Origin: DASZUC01 sp035547775
Lineage (GTDB): Bacteria; Patescibacteriota; Saccharimonadia; Saccharimonadales; UBA4665
Assembly: GCA_035547775.1 (NCBI GenBank)
Contig: DASZUC010000047.1
Span: forward strand, 1 to 14,129
Length of the DNA: 14,129 bases
Direction: 5' to 3'
Shown: in pieces, positions 7,203-12,577 of the stretch
Layout of the letters: each line of letters starts with the position of its first letter
How positions within the stretch are numbered: position 1 is the first letter of the stretch
The notes under the pieces: model-generated
Databases searched by the model: none
What the model was told of the DNA's origin: nothing
What the model saw: only the letters and a program-made list of their open reading frames with translations
Made by a program: the position numbers and the translations under genes

Positions 7203-7216
7203 TAATTTGCAAATTA
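7203..7216. promoter_or_regulatory. 14-bp perfect palindrome at the predicted transcription start
   Basis: TAATTTGCAAATTA is a perfect dyad directly after the predicted start of the 7201-7887 unit. A repressor operator is a natural reading, but no regulator is known. Confidence 0.35.
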
Positions 7217-7396
7217 CATTAAAAGATAGTGTAGTTTGGAGTTATGTTTTTGGTGATCGTCGCAAGACTGATCCCAAGCACTTTAAAGATTGTGGAGTAT
7301 TCGTGGAAGCCATCAGGGTCGGTTGCTAACGGACTTTGTTGGCTTCCACGGGGGAAGCTACAATGTGGTTTCACATTGTTCGCATTTGGAGGATCC

Positions 7397-7732
7397 GTGA
7401 GTCATACTCTCGGCAGGCACGAAGTAAAGCGTCAGGTCGAGCTGGCCTACGCCGAACGTGACGAGCAGTTTCAGCACCAGGTTGAAGAGGACCTGATGAT
7501 GATGCTGCTGAGCACCAGAGGTATCACCTTCTTGCGGACGAGTTCTCTGCCAGCGCCCAAGACCCATAGACGTTGGCAACCACGTTCGGCCAGCACGCAC
7601 CGACCGGTGCACGCTGATCCGCGCGCTCTACACGAGCGTCGCCATCGCCGACACGCCCATCATCAGACACTCGATCTGCGAGCGCAGGTCACGCAGTTGC
7701 TGGCACAAGAGCCCAGCGCCCTTTTCGCCTGA
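7397..7732 (+). CDS. doubtful ORF (GTG start), possibly decayed gene
   Basis: A GTG at 7397 is preceded by GGAGG (7388-7392) with 4-nt spacing and opens 111 codons ending in TGA TGA, a stop type not used by any confident gene here. The first 33 or so residues, to HQVEEDL, look like a charged helix. The rest is Arg/His/Pro-rich and unlike a folded protein in this frame. More protein-like stretches appear in other frames: EHQRYHLLADEFSASAQD (about 7508-7562), then TLIRALYTSVAIADTPII (about 7610-7663), and finally LDLRAQVTQLLAQEPSALFA back in the first frame. That pattern fits a gene broken by successive frameshifts. It also fits chance frames in a structured G+C-rich RNA. No family is recognised. 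An in-frame extension to ATG 7244 would run through the leader hairpins and is not credible. Confidence 0.25.
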   Translation: MSHTLGRHEVKRQVELAYAERDEQFQHQVEEDLMMMLLSTRGITFLRTSSLPAPKTHRRWQPRSASTHRPVHADPRALHERRHRRHAHHQTLDLRAQVTQLLAQEPSALFA

Positions 7733-7752
7733 TGATCATCTAGAACTTTTGC

Positions 7753-7813
7753 CGAGGGTCCGGGTGGCGTGCACATTTAGTGCCTGGCGTTTAGCCACCA
7801 CCCGGACCCCTCG
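7753..7813 (+). other. predicted three-way-junction fold
   Basis: A closing stem pairs 7753-7767 with 7798-7813 (12 continuous pairs GGGTCCGGGTGG/CCACCCGGACCC, then CGA/TCG past one bulged C). Inside it are two 4-bp hairpins with five-base loops: GCAC-ATTTA-GTGC (7771-7783) and TGGC-GTTTA-GCCA (7785-7797). The fold lies near the 3' end of the candidate transcript. Confidence 0.6.
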
Positions 7814-7865
7814 ACCCCTTGCCTTACTTCCTTCTCCACAATCTTTCCTCACTTTTGCTGCTGAC

Positions 7866-7887
7866 GACTCCGAAAGGGGTCTTTTTT
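7866..7887 (+). terminator. intrinsic (rho-independent) terminator
   Basis: GACTCC-GAAA-GGGGTC hairpin (six pairs including one G-T, GNRA-type tetraloop) followed by six T (7882-7887). It closes the 7201-7887 unit just before the groES promoter. The 3' arm GGGGTC could also pair with GACCCC at 7813-7818. Confidence 0.8.
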
Positions 7888-7907
7888 AATGCCGTTTTAA
7901 TGAGTGC

Positions 7908-7937
7908 TTGACAGCTGCTGATCAGGCTGGCTATTAT
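7908..7937 (+). promoter_or_regulatory. groESL promoter
   Basis: Consensus -35 TTGACA (7908-7913), 18 bp, TATTAT (7932-7937), predicted start about 7944, immediately ahead of the CIRCE element. GAGTGCTTG at 7902-7910 resembles a CIRCE half-site (7 of 9). Confidence 0.8.
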
Positions 7938-7949
7938 GAAAGCTGATAA

Positions 7950-7976
7950 TTAGCACTCTCATACTGACAGTGCTAA
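7950..7976. promoter_or_regulatory. CIRCE operator (HrcA binding site)
   Basis: TTAGCACTC, 9 bp, CAGTGCTAA; one mismatch to the consensus TTAGCACTC-N9-GAGTGCTAA. Placed just downstream of the predicted start of the groESL transcript, the normal place for HrcA repression released on heat shock. hrcA itself is not in the window. Confidence 0.93.
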
Positions 7977-8003
7977 TGCGTATCAGTTAAACGGGAGTCA
8001 TGT

Positions 8004-8273
8004 ATGAGTACACCTTTGCAGCCCTTGGGCGATTACTTGGTCGCTACACAAGAAGAAGCCGAAACAAAGACGGCCAGTGGTTTATATTTGCCAGATCAGG
8101 CCCAAGAAAAGCCTAAAACCGCCAAAGTAATGGCAGTTGGCAAGAATGTGACTGACGTTAAGGTCGGTGATCGTATTATTTACAAGAACGACTACGAAAC
8201 TACCACTGTTAAAATCGCCAGCCAAGAATACATTGTGATTTACATGAAAAACGTCATTGCGACGGTGAAATAG
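8004..8273 (+). CDS. groES: co-chaperonin GroES
   Basis: Ten-kDa co-chaperonin whose heptamer caps the GroEL ring to form the folding chamber. At 89 aa the length is slightly under the usual 94-97. It opens LQPLGDYLVATQEEAETKTASG, where the mobile loop falls at about residues 16-34. It continues with the conserved LPDQAQEKPKTAKVMAVG and the VKVGDRIIYKNDYE strand, and ends in VIYMKNVIATVK. ATG 8004 follows GGGAG (7993-7997) with 6-nt spacing; an ATG at 8000 is out of frame. It is the first gene of a two-gene operon: groEL begins 8 nt after its stop. The sigma70 promoter and CIRCE upstream indicate HrcA-controlled heat-shock expression. Confidence 0.97.
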   Translation: MSTPLQPLGDYLVATQEEAETKTASGLYLPDQAQEKPKTAKVMAVGKNVTDVKVGDRIIYKNDYETTTVKIASQEYIVIYMKNVIATVK

Positions 8274-8281
8274 GAGGGTAT

Positions 8282-9928
8282 ATGGCCAAGAAAGTATTTT
8301 ATGATGACGATGCTCGACGCCGCTTACTTGGCGGTGCTGAGGTGTTATACAACGCCGTAAAGACTACTATGGGTCCGAAAGGCCGCAATGTGGTAATTAG
8401 CAAATCTTTTGGTAGCCCAACAGTGACGCACGATGGTGTCACGGTGGCCAAAGGGGTGGAGTTAGCTGATGTGGATGACGAAACGCTGGGCTACAAAGTT
8501 GGCGCCGAACTCATCAAACAAGCAGCTTCCAAGATGAATGACGTGGCTGGTGACGGTACTACGACCGTGACGGTGCTGACGTATCACATCTTAAATGAAG
8601 CCAATAAGCTGATTGCTGCTGGTCACAATCCAATGCAACTGCGCAAGGGCCTGGAAGCTGCTGCTACCGAGGTTATTGCAGCTTTGGGTAAACTGGCTGA
8701 GCCGATTGAAGGTAAAAAATCCCGCGTGGCAGAAGTGGCGACGATTAGCGCCGGCGATGCTGAAATTGGTAACTTGATCGCTGACGTGATCGACAAAGTG
8801 GGTAAAGACGGCGTAGTGACGGTAGAAGAAGGTCAAGGCCTGCAACTTGAAGCTGAGGTGGTGGAAGGTTTTACGTTTGATCGTGGTTTTGTGAGCCCTT
8901 ACATGGTGACCGACACGGCGCGTATGGAAGCGGTCTACGACAAGCCAGCAGTGGTGATTACCGATAAGAAAATCTCCAGCATTCAAGAGTTCCTACCTCT
9001 ATTAGAGAAGTTGGCTCAGGCTGGTAAGAAAGACTTGGTGTTGATTGCCGAAGATGTTGAGGGTGAAGCGCTCGGCACTTTGATTTTGAATCGTTTGAAG
9101 GGCGTCTTTAACACCGTGGCCATCAAAGCACCGGCTTTTGGTGATCGTCGCAAAGACATTTTGAACGACATTGCCATTTTGACCGGTGCTGAAGTAGTGA
9201 GCGAAGATCGTGGCATGACCTTTGAGAACGTTGATTTGGACGTGGTTGGTTCGGCCCGTCGCGTGATTGTAAACAAAGATGAGACAACCATTATTGAAGG
9301 TGGTGCTAAACCGGCTGAGGTAACGGCTCGCATCAAACAAATTGCAGCCCAGGCTGACGCCGCCAGTAGTGAATACGACAAGGAAAACTTGGAGAAACGC
9401 CGCGCTGCTCTGTCCGGCAAGGTGGCGGTAATTAAGGTTGGTGGTGCGACTGAAACGGAAATTGAAGAGAAGAAATTCCGGGTTGATGATGCGGTGCACG
9501 CGGTGAAAGCAGCGCTGGCCGAGGGCATTGTGCCTGGTGGTGGCGTGACGCTGATTAATTTGGCTAGTGGCGTCAAAGCTGATGGTGCTGATTCAGAGGC
9601 GGCCGGGGCGCAGTTACTCAAAAATGCGCTGGAACAGCCGTTTCGTATTTTACTAACAAACTCTGGCTTGAACTCCGATGAATGGTTGCCCCAAGTGAAG
9701 GCCGGCAAGGCTGGTTATGGTGTGAACTTGGTGGATCCAAAGGGTTTGGTTGATTTGAAAGCCAACGGGGTGGTTGACCCAGTTCGTGTCACTAAAGAGG
9801 CGATTCAGAACGCTGTGAGCATTGCTGGTACGGCCATGACCATGGGCGCACTGGTGGCTGATGTGCCTGAAGCGAAGTCTGCAGCACCTGAGATGCCGGG
9901 TATGGGTGGTATGGGCTTAGGCATGTAG
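8282..9928 (+). CDS. groEL: chaperonin GroEL
   Basis: ATP-driven 60-kDa chaperonin that folds cytosolic proteins within double heptameric rings together with GroES. 548 aa, the normal length. Seen: GPKGRN (31-36) and DGVTVAKGVEL (51-61) of the ATP site, NDVAGDGTTT (86-95), the apical domain over about 190-375, DDAVHAVKAAL (Asp at about 403, the catalytic aspartate region), VPGGGVTLI, and a C-terminal Gly/Met tail MPGMGGMGLGM. The Shine-Dalgarno AGGAGGG overlaps the groES stop codon (8272-8278), giving tight translational coupling. The TAG stop is followed by palindromic repeats, with no convincing T-tract terminator. Confidence 0.99.
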   Translation: MAKKVFYDDDARRRLLGGAEVLYNAVKTTMGPKGRNVVISKSFGSPTVTHDGVTVAKGVELADVDDETLGYKVGAELIKQAASKMNDVAGDGTTTVTVLTYHILNEANKLIAAGHNPMQLRKGLEAAATEVIAALGKLAEPIEGKKSRVAEVATISAGDAEIGNLIADVIDKVGKDGVVTVEEGQGLQLEAEVVEGFTFDRGFVSPYMVTDTARMEAVYDKPAVVITDKKISSIQEFLPLLEKLAQAGKKDLVLIAEDVEGEALGTLILNRLKGVFNTVAIKAPAFGDRRKDILNDIAILTGAEVVSEDRGMTFENVDLDVVGSARRVIVNKDETTIIEGGAKPAEVTARIKQIAAQADAASSEYDKENLEKRRAALSGKVAVIKVGGATETEIEEKKFRVDDAVHAVKAALAEGIVPGGGVTLINLASGVKADGADSEAAGAQLLKNALEQPFRILLTNSGLNSDEWLPQVKAGKAGYGVNLVDPKGLVDLKANGVVDPVRVTKEAIQNAVSIAGTAMTMGALVADVPEAKSAAPEMPGMGGMGLGM

Positions 9929-9933
9929 CCTTT

Positions 9934-9960
9934 GTCATCCTGAATTCATTTCAGGACCCA
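9934..9960. repeat. GTCATCCTGA-type palindromic repeat after groEL
   Basis: TCCTGA/TCAGGA stem around a 7-nt loop (9938-9956), preceded by GTCA and followed by CCCA. It starts 5 bp after the groEL stop. Same GTCAT-stem-loop format as the other short repeats in the window. Confidence 0.65.
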
Positions 9961-9984
9961 TGCGAACATAGACCCTCTCACCTC

Positions 9985-10011
9985 GTCGTCCCGGTGCAAA
10001 CCGGGATCTCC
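9985..10011. repeat. GTCGTCCCGGT-type palindromic repeat
   Basis: Perfect 7-bp stem TCCCGGT/ACCGGGA with a GCAA tetraloop (9989-10006), bordered by GTCG and TCTCC. It belongs to the same format as the repeat at 3418-3445 and lies about 24 bp after the previous one. It is followed by a pyrimidine-rich run that might help end the groESL transcript. Confidence 0.7.
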
Positions 10012-10110
10012 CTTTCTCTTTCCTCCCTCTCAGGAGGCGGACCTCTTTCCTAAAGTCTCAATGAACTCTTCTTTCCTTGTTCTTTTTCTACAAAAAGAAC
10101 CAAAAACTTT

Positions 10111-10257
10111 CCGGCCGTCAGTCACTCTTGGGCTACTGTTGTTGTGTGCGACAACGAACTCGACGAACGTAAAACCAGATAACTCTGGTTTTACTAAGTC
10201 TCGCTACAATTGTTGTCACTACACAACAGTAACGCCAGGACTGACTTCCATGGCCGG
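10111..10257. repeat. large imperfect inverted repeat (foldback, MITE-like or RNA hairpin)
   Basis: Arms of about 68 and 75 nt. The outer ends are CCGGCC and GGCCGG. The inner ends form a perfect 11-bp stem GTAAAACCAGA/TCTGGTTTTAC around TAAC (10168-10193). Between them, blocks such as GTCAGTC, TACTGTTG and GACAAC recur in register on the complementary arm with small gaps. Its origin (mobile element, or structured 3' region) is inference. Confidence 0.7.
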
Positions 10258-10302
10258 AGTAATCGCAGCTAATTACTAAAGTCTAGGGGCTCACCGCTAG
10301 TT

Positions 10303-12282
10303 CTAGCTATTGGACCAACTGAGGTGGGCGGTAGTGGCTTGGTTGGGGGTTGATTCGATACTAATGTCGCCACCAAGGTAGAGCATGATCAGTTTGTCGA
10401 GGTAGAGACTGAAGCCCATGCCCTCGTGGTTAAACTCTTCAGCACCTTCAGCTTTAAAGAACGGCTGAAACAGCTGCGATAGTTTGCCAGCTTCAATGCC
10501 GTTGCCGTGGTCAGTAACATCGAGATGGTTCAGGTGTTTGCTGGTCGTGGCTGCTACTGATACTTTGCCATCTTTAGGACTGTAAGAAACAGCGTTATCC
10601 AGAACGCTCTGGAGCACCAGGGCTAACAGATCAGGATTCTGCGTGGCCAAGTGCGTATCTTGCTGCAGTTCCAGGCTGACACCGGCAGCTTCAGCTTTTG
10701 GACCAACTTTTTGCAGAGCTCGGTTATAAAGTGAGCTGGCATCAACAGCTGTGTAGGGCAGGGTACTGTGGCTGCCTTTGAGGTGAGAGGCGATGATCAA
10801 ACGGTTGGTGAGATCCTTGAGTTGGCCTTCGCCCTTGGTGATAAACTTGGTTTCATTGCCAACCGGTAATTTAGCGGTAACAGTACTGAGTTTGGTCAGC
10901 TCCGTTTGCAGGGTGACAGAAGCTTCATTAATCACTTTGTCGCGGGTTTGATCGATCATCTCTTGTTCGGCCAGGATGTTACGCGAGTAGGCGTTGTCAC
11001 GACGACGCAAATTAACACGGCGGTAAAGCTGGTAGGATGAGAAGCCAATCAAGCTGTAGGTGGCCACCTGGATAATTTCGTTGGTAGTACCGGCGCTATA
11101 GGCTGTAGCGTGGTTGGCTAGGTACACAAAGGCAAAAACAAAGCCACCGCCTAGTACTAGGGGTAGCCAGAGGCGTAGCACAGCTGAGCGTGAGCGTAAA
11201 CTCAGTGGTTGAATGGTAGTGCCAGCAGCGTTAACCAGGGGATCTAGATCGGCGCTGACGGTTGACTCAACAGCGGTACTAAAGCTTTTGATGGTGGTCT
11301 GGAGTTCGGTAACTAATTCTGGCGATACAGTTGGTGGCTTTAGCATTTCAGCACCACTGCGAATCATAGTAAGCGGCGTGCGGAGGTAGTGCGAAACCAG
11401 CTCAATGAGGTTAGCTTTAGCTTCGTTGACGGCTTGCTCGTGCTTAATTAATTCATCCAAGTTGAGTTTTTCGGCAATTTCACGCTTGGTTTGTAACAAG
11501 AGAACGAGGGCATTGGCCGCCAAAATGAGGAAGATAGTGTAGGGCAGGCTGTAAATAACCGGTTCGGGTAGGTTCTGGACAAAATGTTTGAGTGAAGCCG
11601 TTAGCCGACCTGGCAATTCCAGGGGGTGGGCCAGAGTACCAAGAAAACTTCGGTGGGGGTAGCCACCTGAGCCAGAGTTTGAACCAGTGCCAGAGGTGGT
11701 GCCACCACCTCCGCCGCCACCACCATTGTTGGCAGCATGGTCAATAATCACATTATATGTGTAGGTTTTTGCTTGATCATTTTGATCGGTAACGACTACT
11801 GTTACTTTGGTGCCAGGGATTTGATTGGGAATCCACAACCAACTAGCGGAACCGTCAGTCTCGGGCTCCTCAGTGGCTTCAAGTTGGTCATTAATGGAGA
11901 ATTCAACTTGTTTAAAAGTAGTACCTTGGCCGTTTAGGGGGGTAACCGTAATGGTGTAACCAGTGTCAGGGATGTGTTGGCCATCGGTTAGGTTAATGGC
12001 GACTTTCAGACCAGAGGGTAGGGTAGGTTCGGAAGGGCCACCGCCACCGCCATCAGTGGGCGGAGTACTGGTGCCACCACCTCCGCCGCCACCGCCACCA
12101 CCACCGCCACCGGAGTCGGGACAGTCGGTTTCATACTGACAATCACTGTAACCGCCGGTGCCATAGGTTGAGGCTGCGGCCGTACCTACTGATAAGAAAA
12201 CTGGTAATACGAGCAGTAGCGGTGTGATCAAAAGTTTGCTGAGCTTTTTGTAACTACGCATCGCCTTTACTTTCGTATTCAT
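10303..12282 (-). CDS. membrane sensor histidine kinase with Gly-rich/Ig-like extracellular region and split H-box/ATPase layout
   Basis: 659 aa. N-terminal Sec-type signal (Lys-rich, hydrophobic 18-33, AAAS). Gly runs at 58-70 and 187-194 flank an Ig-like beta domain (91-181). TM1 is about 244-264. The H-box SHYLRTPLT (297-305, His298) follows; then TM2 about 370-390 and TM3 about 402-420. A second H-box-like stretch SVTLQTELT (455-463) lacks His. The ATPase domain has an N box (LDNA 561-564), G1 DHGNGIE (591-597), F box FQPFFK (605-610) and G2 EGMGFSL (620-626). It senses an external signal and presumably phosphorylates an unlinked response regulator, as none is nearby. Shine-Dalgarno GAGGTG is 4 nt before ATG 12282. 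It lies 25 bp after the RK-leader gene and is likely co-transcribed with it. Confidence 0.9.
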   Translation of the reverse strand: MNTKVKAMRSYKKLSKLLITPLLLVLPVFLSVGTAAASTYGTGGYSDCQYETDCPDSGGGGGGGGGGGGGTSTPPTDGGGGGPSEPTLPSGLKVAINLTDGQHIPDTGYTITVTPLNGQGTTFKQVEFSINDQLEATEEPETDGSASWLWIPNQIPGTKVTVVVTDQNDQAKTYTYNVIIDHAANNGGGGGGGGTTSGTGSNSGSGGYPHRSFLGTLAHPLELPGRLTASLKHFVQNLPEPVIYSLPYTIFLILAANALVLLLQTKREIAEKLNLDELIKHEQAVNEAKANLIELVSHYLRTPLTMIRSGAEMLKPPTVSPELVTELQTTIKSFSTAVESTVSADLDPLVNAAGTTIQPLSLRSRSAVLRLWLPLVLGGGFVFAFVYLANHATAYSAGTTNEIIQVATYSLIGFSSYQLYRRVNLRRRDNAYSRNILAEQEMIDQTRDKVINEASVTLQTELTKLSTVTAKLPVGNETKFITKGEGQLKDLTNRLIIASHLKGSHSTLPYTAVDASSLYNRALQKVGPKAEAAGVSLELQQDTHLATQNPDLLALVLQSVLDNAVSYSPKDGKVSVAATTSKHLNHLDVTDHGNGIEAGKLSQLFQPFFKAEGAEEFNHEGMGFSLYLDKLIMLYLGGDISIESTPNQATTAHLSWSNS

Positions 12283-12307
12283 CTCGCACCTCTAGCTCTC
12301 GCTAGGT

Positions 12308-12505
12308 TTAATCTTTGCCGCCACCATAAGCGCTCGAACCATAGCCCATCTCTTGATGACGAAGGTGGTGGTCAAACGATTTGCCGGTGAGCAAGTGAAT
12401 GATGGTCGAGAGTCCCATAACAGAGGCCAGGCCGAGGCCGAGCGTCGCCAAGAACTCTTTGCGCGTCATTTCAGTTTGCAGCAACGTTGTAACTGGTTTG
12501 TTCAT
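12308..12505 (-). CDS. 65-aa protein with RK-type twin-arginine signal
   Basis: A short protein with MTRKEFLATLGLGLASVMG at residues 13-31. This resembles the Tat consensus S/T-R-R-x-F-L with the second Arg as Lys, followed by a moderately hydrophobic Gly/Ala/Leu segment (20-39) typical of Tat signals. No A-x-A cleavage site is visible, so it may stay membrane-anchored with a short outer tail rich in His (DHHLRH) and Gly/Tyr/Ser. It lies directly downstream of tatA-tatC and upstream of the histidine kinase, with its own promoter (12575-12547), which makes it a plausible Tat client. Either the ATG at 12505 or an internal ATG at 12469 could be the start. Neither has a strong Shine-Dalgarno, and the upstream leader is A-rich. 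Function unknown. Confidence 0.75.
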   Translation of the reverse strand: MNKPVTTLLQTEMTRKEFLATLGLGLASVMGLSTIIHLLTGKSFDHHLRHQEMGYGSSAYGGGKD

Positions 12506-12538
12506 ATTTTTGTTTATTTTGTTTTTAGTTTTTAAGTG

Positions 12539-12551
12539 ACACTATCAGTGT
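12539..12551. promoter_or_regulatory. dyad overlapping the -10 and start of the RK-protein/kinase promoter
   Basis: ACACT-ATC-AGTGT, a perfect 5-bp inverted repeat covering most of the -10 (12552-12547) and the predicted start at about 12540. Position fits a repressor operator; no regulator is known. Confidence 0.35.
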
Positions 12552-12575
12552 AATTATCTATACCATTACTGTCAA
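12547..12575 (-). promoter_or_regulatory. promoter for the RK-leader protein and histidine kinase
   Basis: On the minus strand TTGACA (12575-12570), 17 bp, TACACT (12552-12547). Lies between the tatC stop (12578) and the RK-leader gene. Predicted leader of about 35 nt, very A-rich. Confidence 0.6.
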
Positions 12576-12577
12576 GC

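Larger units (their letters stand above)
7201..7887 (+). ncRNA. candidate structured transcript of about 690 nt upstream of groES (alternatively a leader plus decayed gene)
   Basis: The stretch is bounded by a promoter (7167-7194) and an intrinsic terminator (7866-7887). It holds several inverted repeats: a 10-bp stem GTGGAAGCCA/TGGCTTCCAC (7303-7312 with 7340-7349) enclosing a smaller GTT/AAC hairpin; a 7-bp hairpin CAATGTG/CACATTG with GTTT loop (7361-7378); nested stems CAGC and GCACC with GGTGC and GCTG (7591-7616); CGCTC/GAGCG; CTCG/CGAG; GCTGG/CCAGC; and a three-way junction (7753-7813). The middle, about 7440-7735, is visibly richer in G+C than the flanks. It does not show tmRNA, RNase P, SRP or 6S landmarks that I know. 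An intact recognisable protein is also absent. RNA function is inference from boundaries and structure only. Confidence 0.4.
9929..10302. other. gene-free region between convergent groEL and histidine kinase
   Basis: 374 bp with no credible gene. A 72-codon frame at 10061-10279 exists but it simply translates the foldback repeat. The contents are two short palindromic repeats, a CCTCC/GGAGG hairpin (10022-10037), a 9-bp hairpin GTTCTTTTT/AAAAAGAAC with CTAC loop (10079-10100), and the large foldback at 10111-10257. CTAAAGTCT occurs as a direct repeat at 10050-10058 and 10276-10284, flanking the foldback. A clear intrinsic terminator for either gene is not visible. Confidence 0.7.

Noticed and set aside
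7244..7396. ATG 7244 as start of a 162-aa protein
   Set aside because: The first 51 codons run through strong leader hairpins and look non-coding; GGAGG points to GTG 7397 if anything is translated.
7201..7887. tmRNA or RNase P RNA
   Set aside because: No tRNA-like ends or T-arm, no GAGGAAAGTC or ACAGAA type conserved segments; the ALFA-stop-stop ending of the ORF is only superficially tag-like.
8591..9708. Antisense ORFs of 131, 165 and 230 aa within groEL
   Set aside because: Shadows of the highly constrained groEL frame, with no protein-like features or start signals.
10168..10193. 11-bp hairpin as a groESL terminator
   Set aside because: No T-tract follows it and it is the apex of the larger foldback.
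10061..10279. 72-aa ORF between groEL and the kinase
   Set aside because: It covers the 9-bp hairpin and the large foldback, has no Shine-Dalgarno and an unnatural composition.
12073..12111. Trinucleotide-like repeat array as a CRISPR or satellite
   Set aside because: It is the degenerate Gly-codon run of the kinase, with no spacers.
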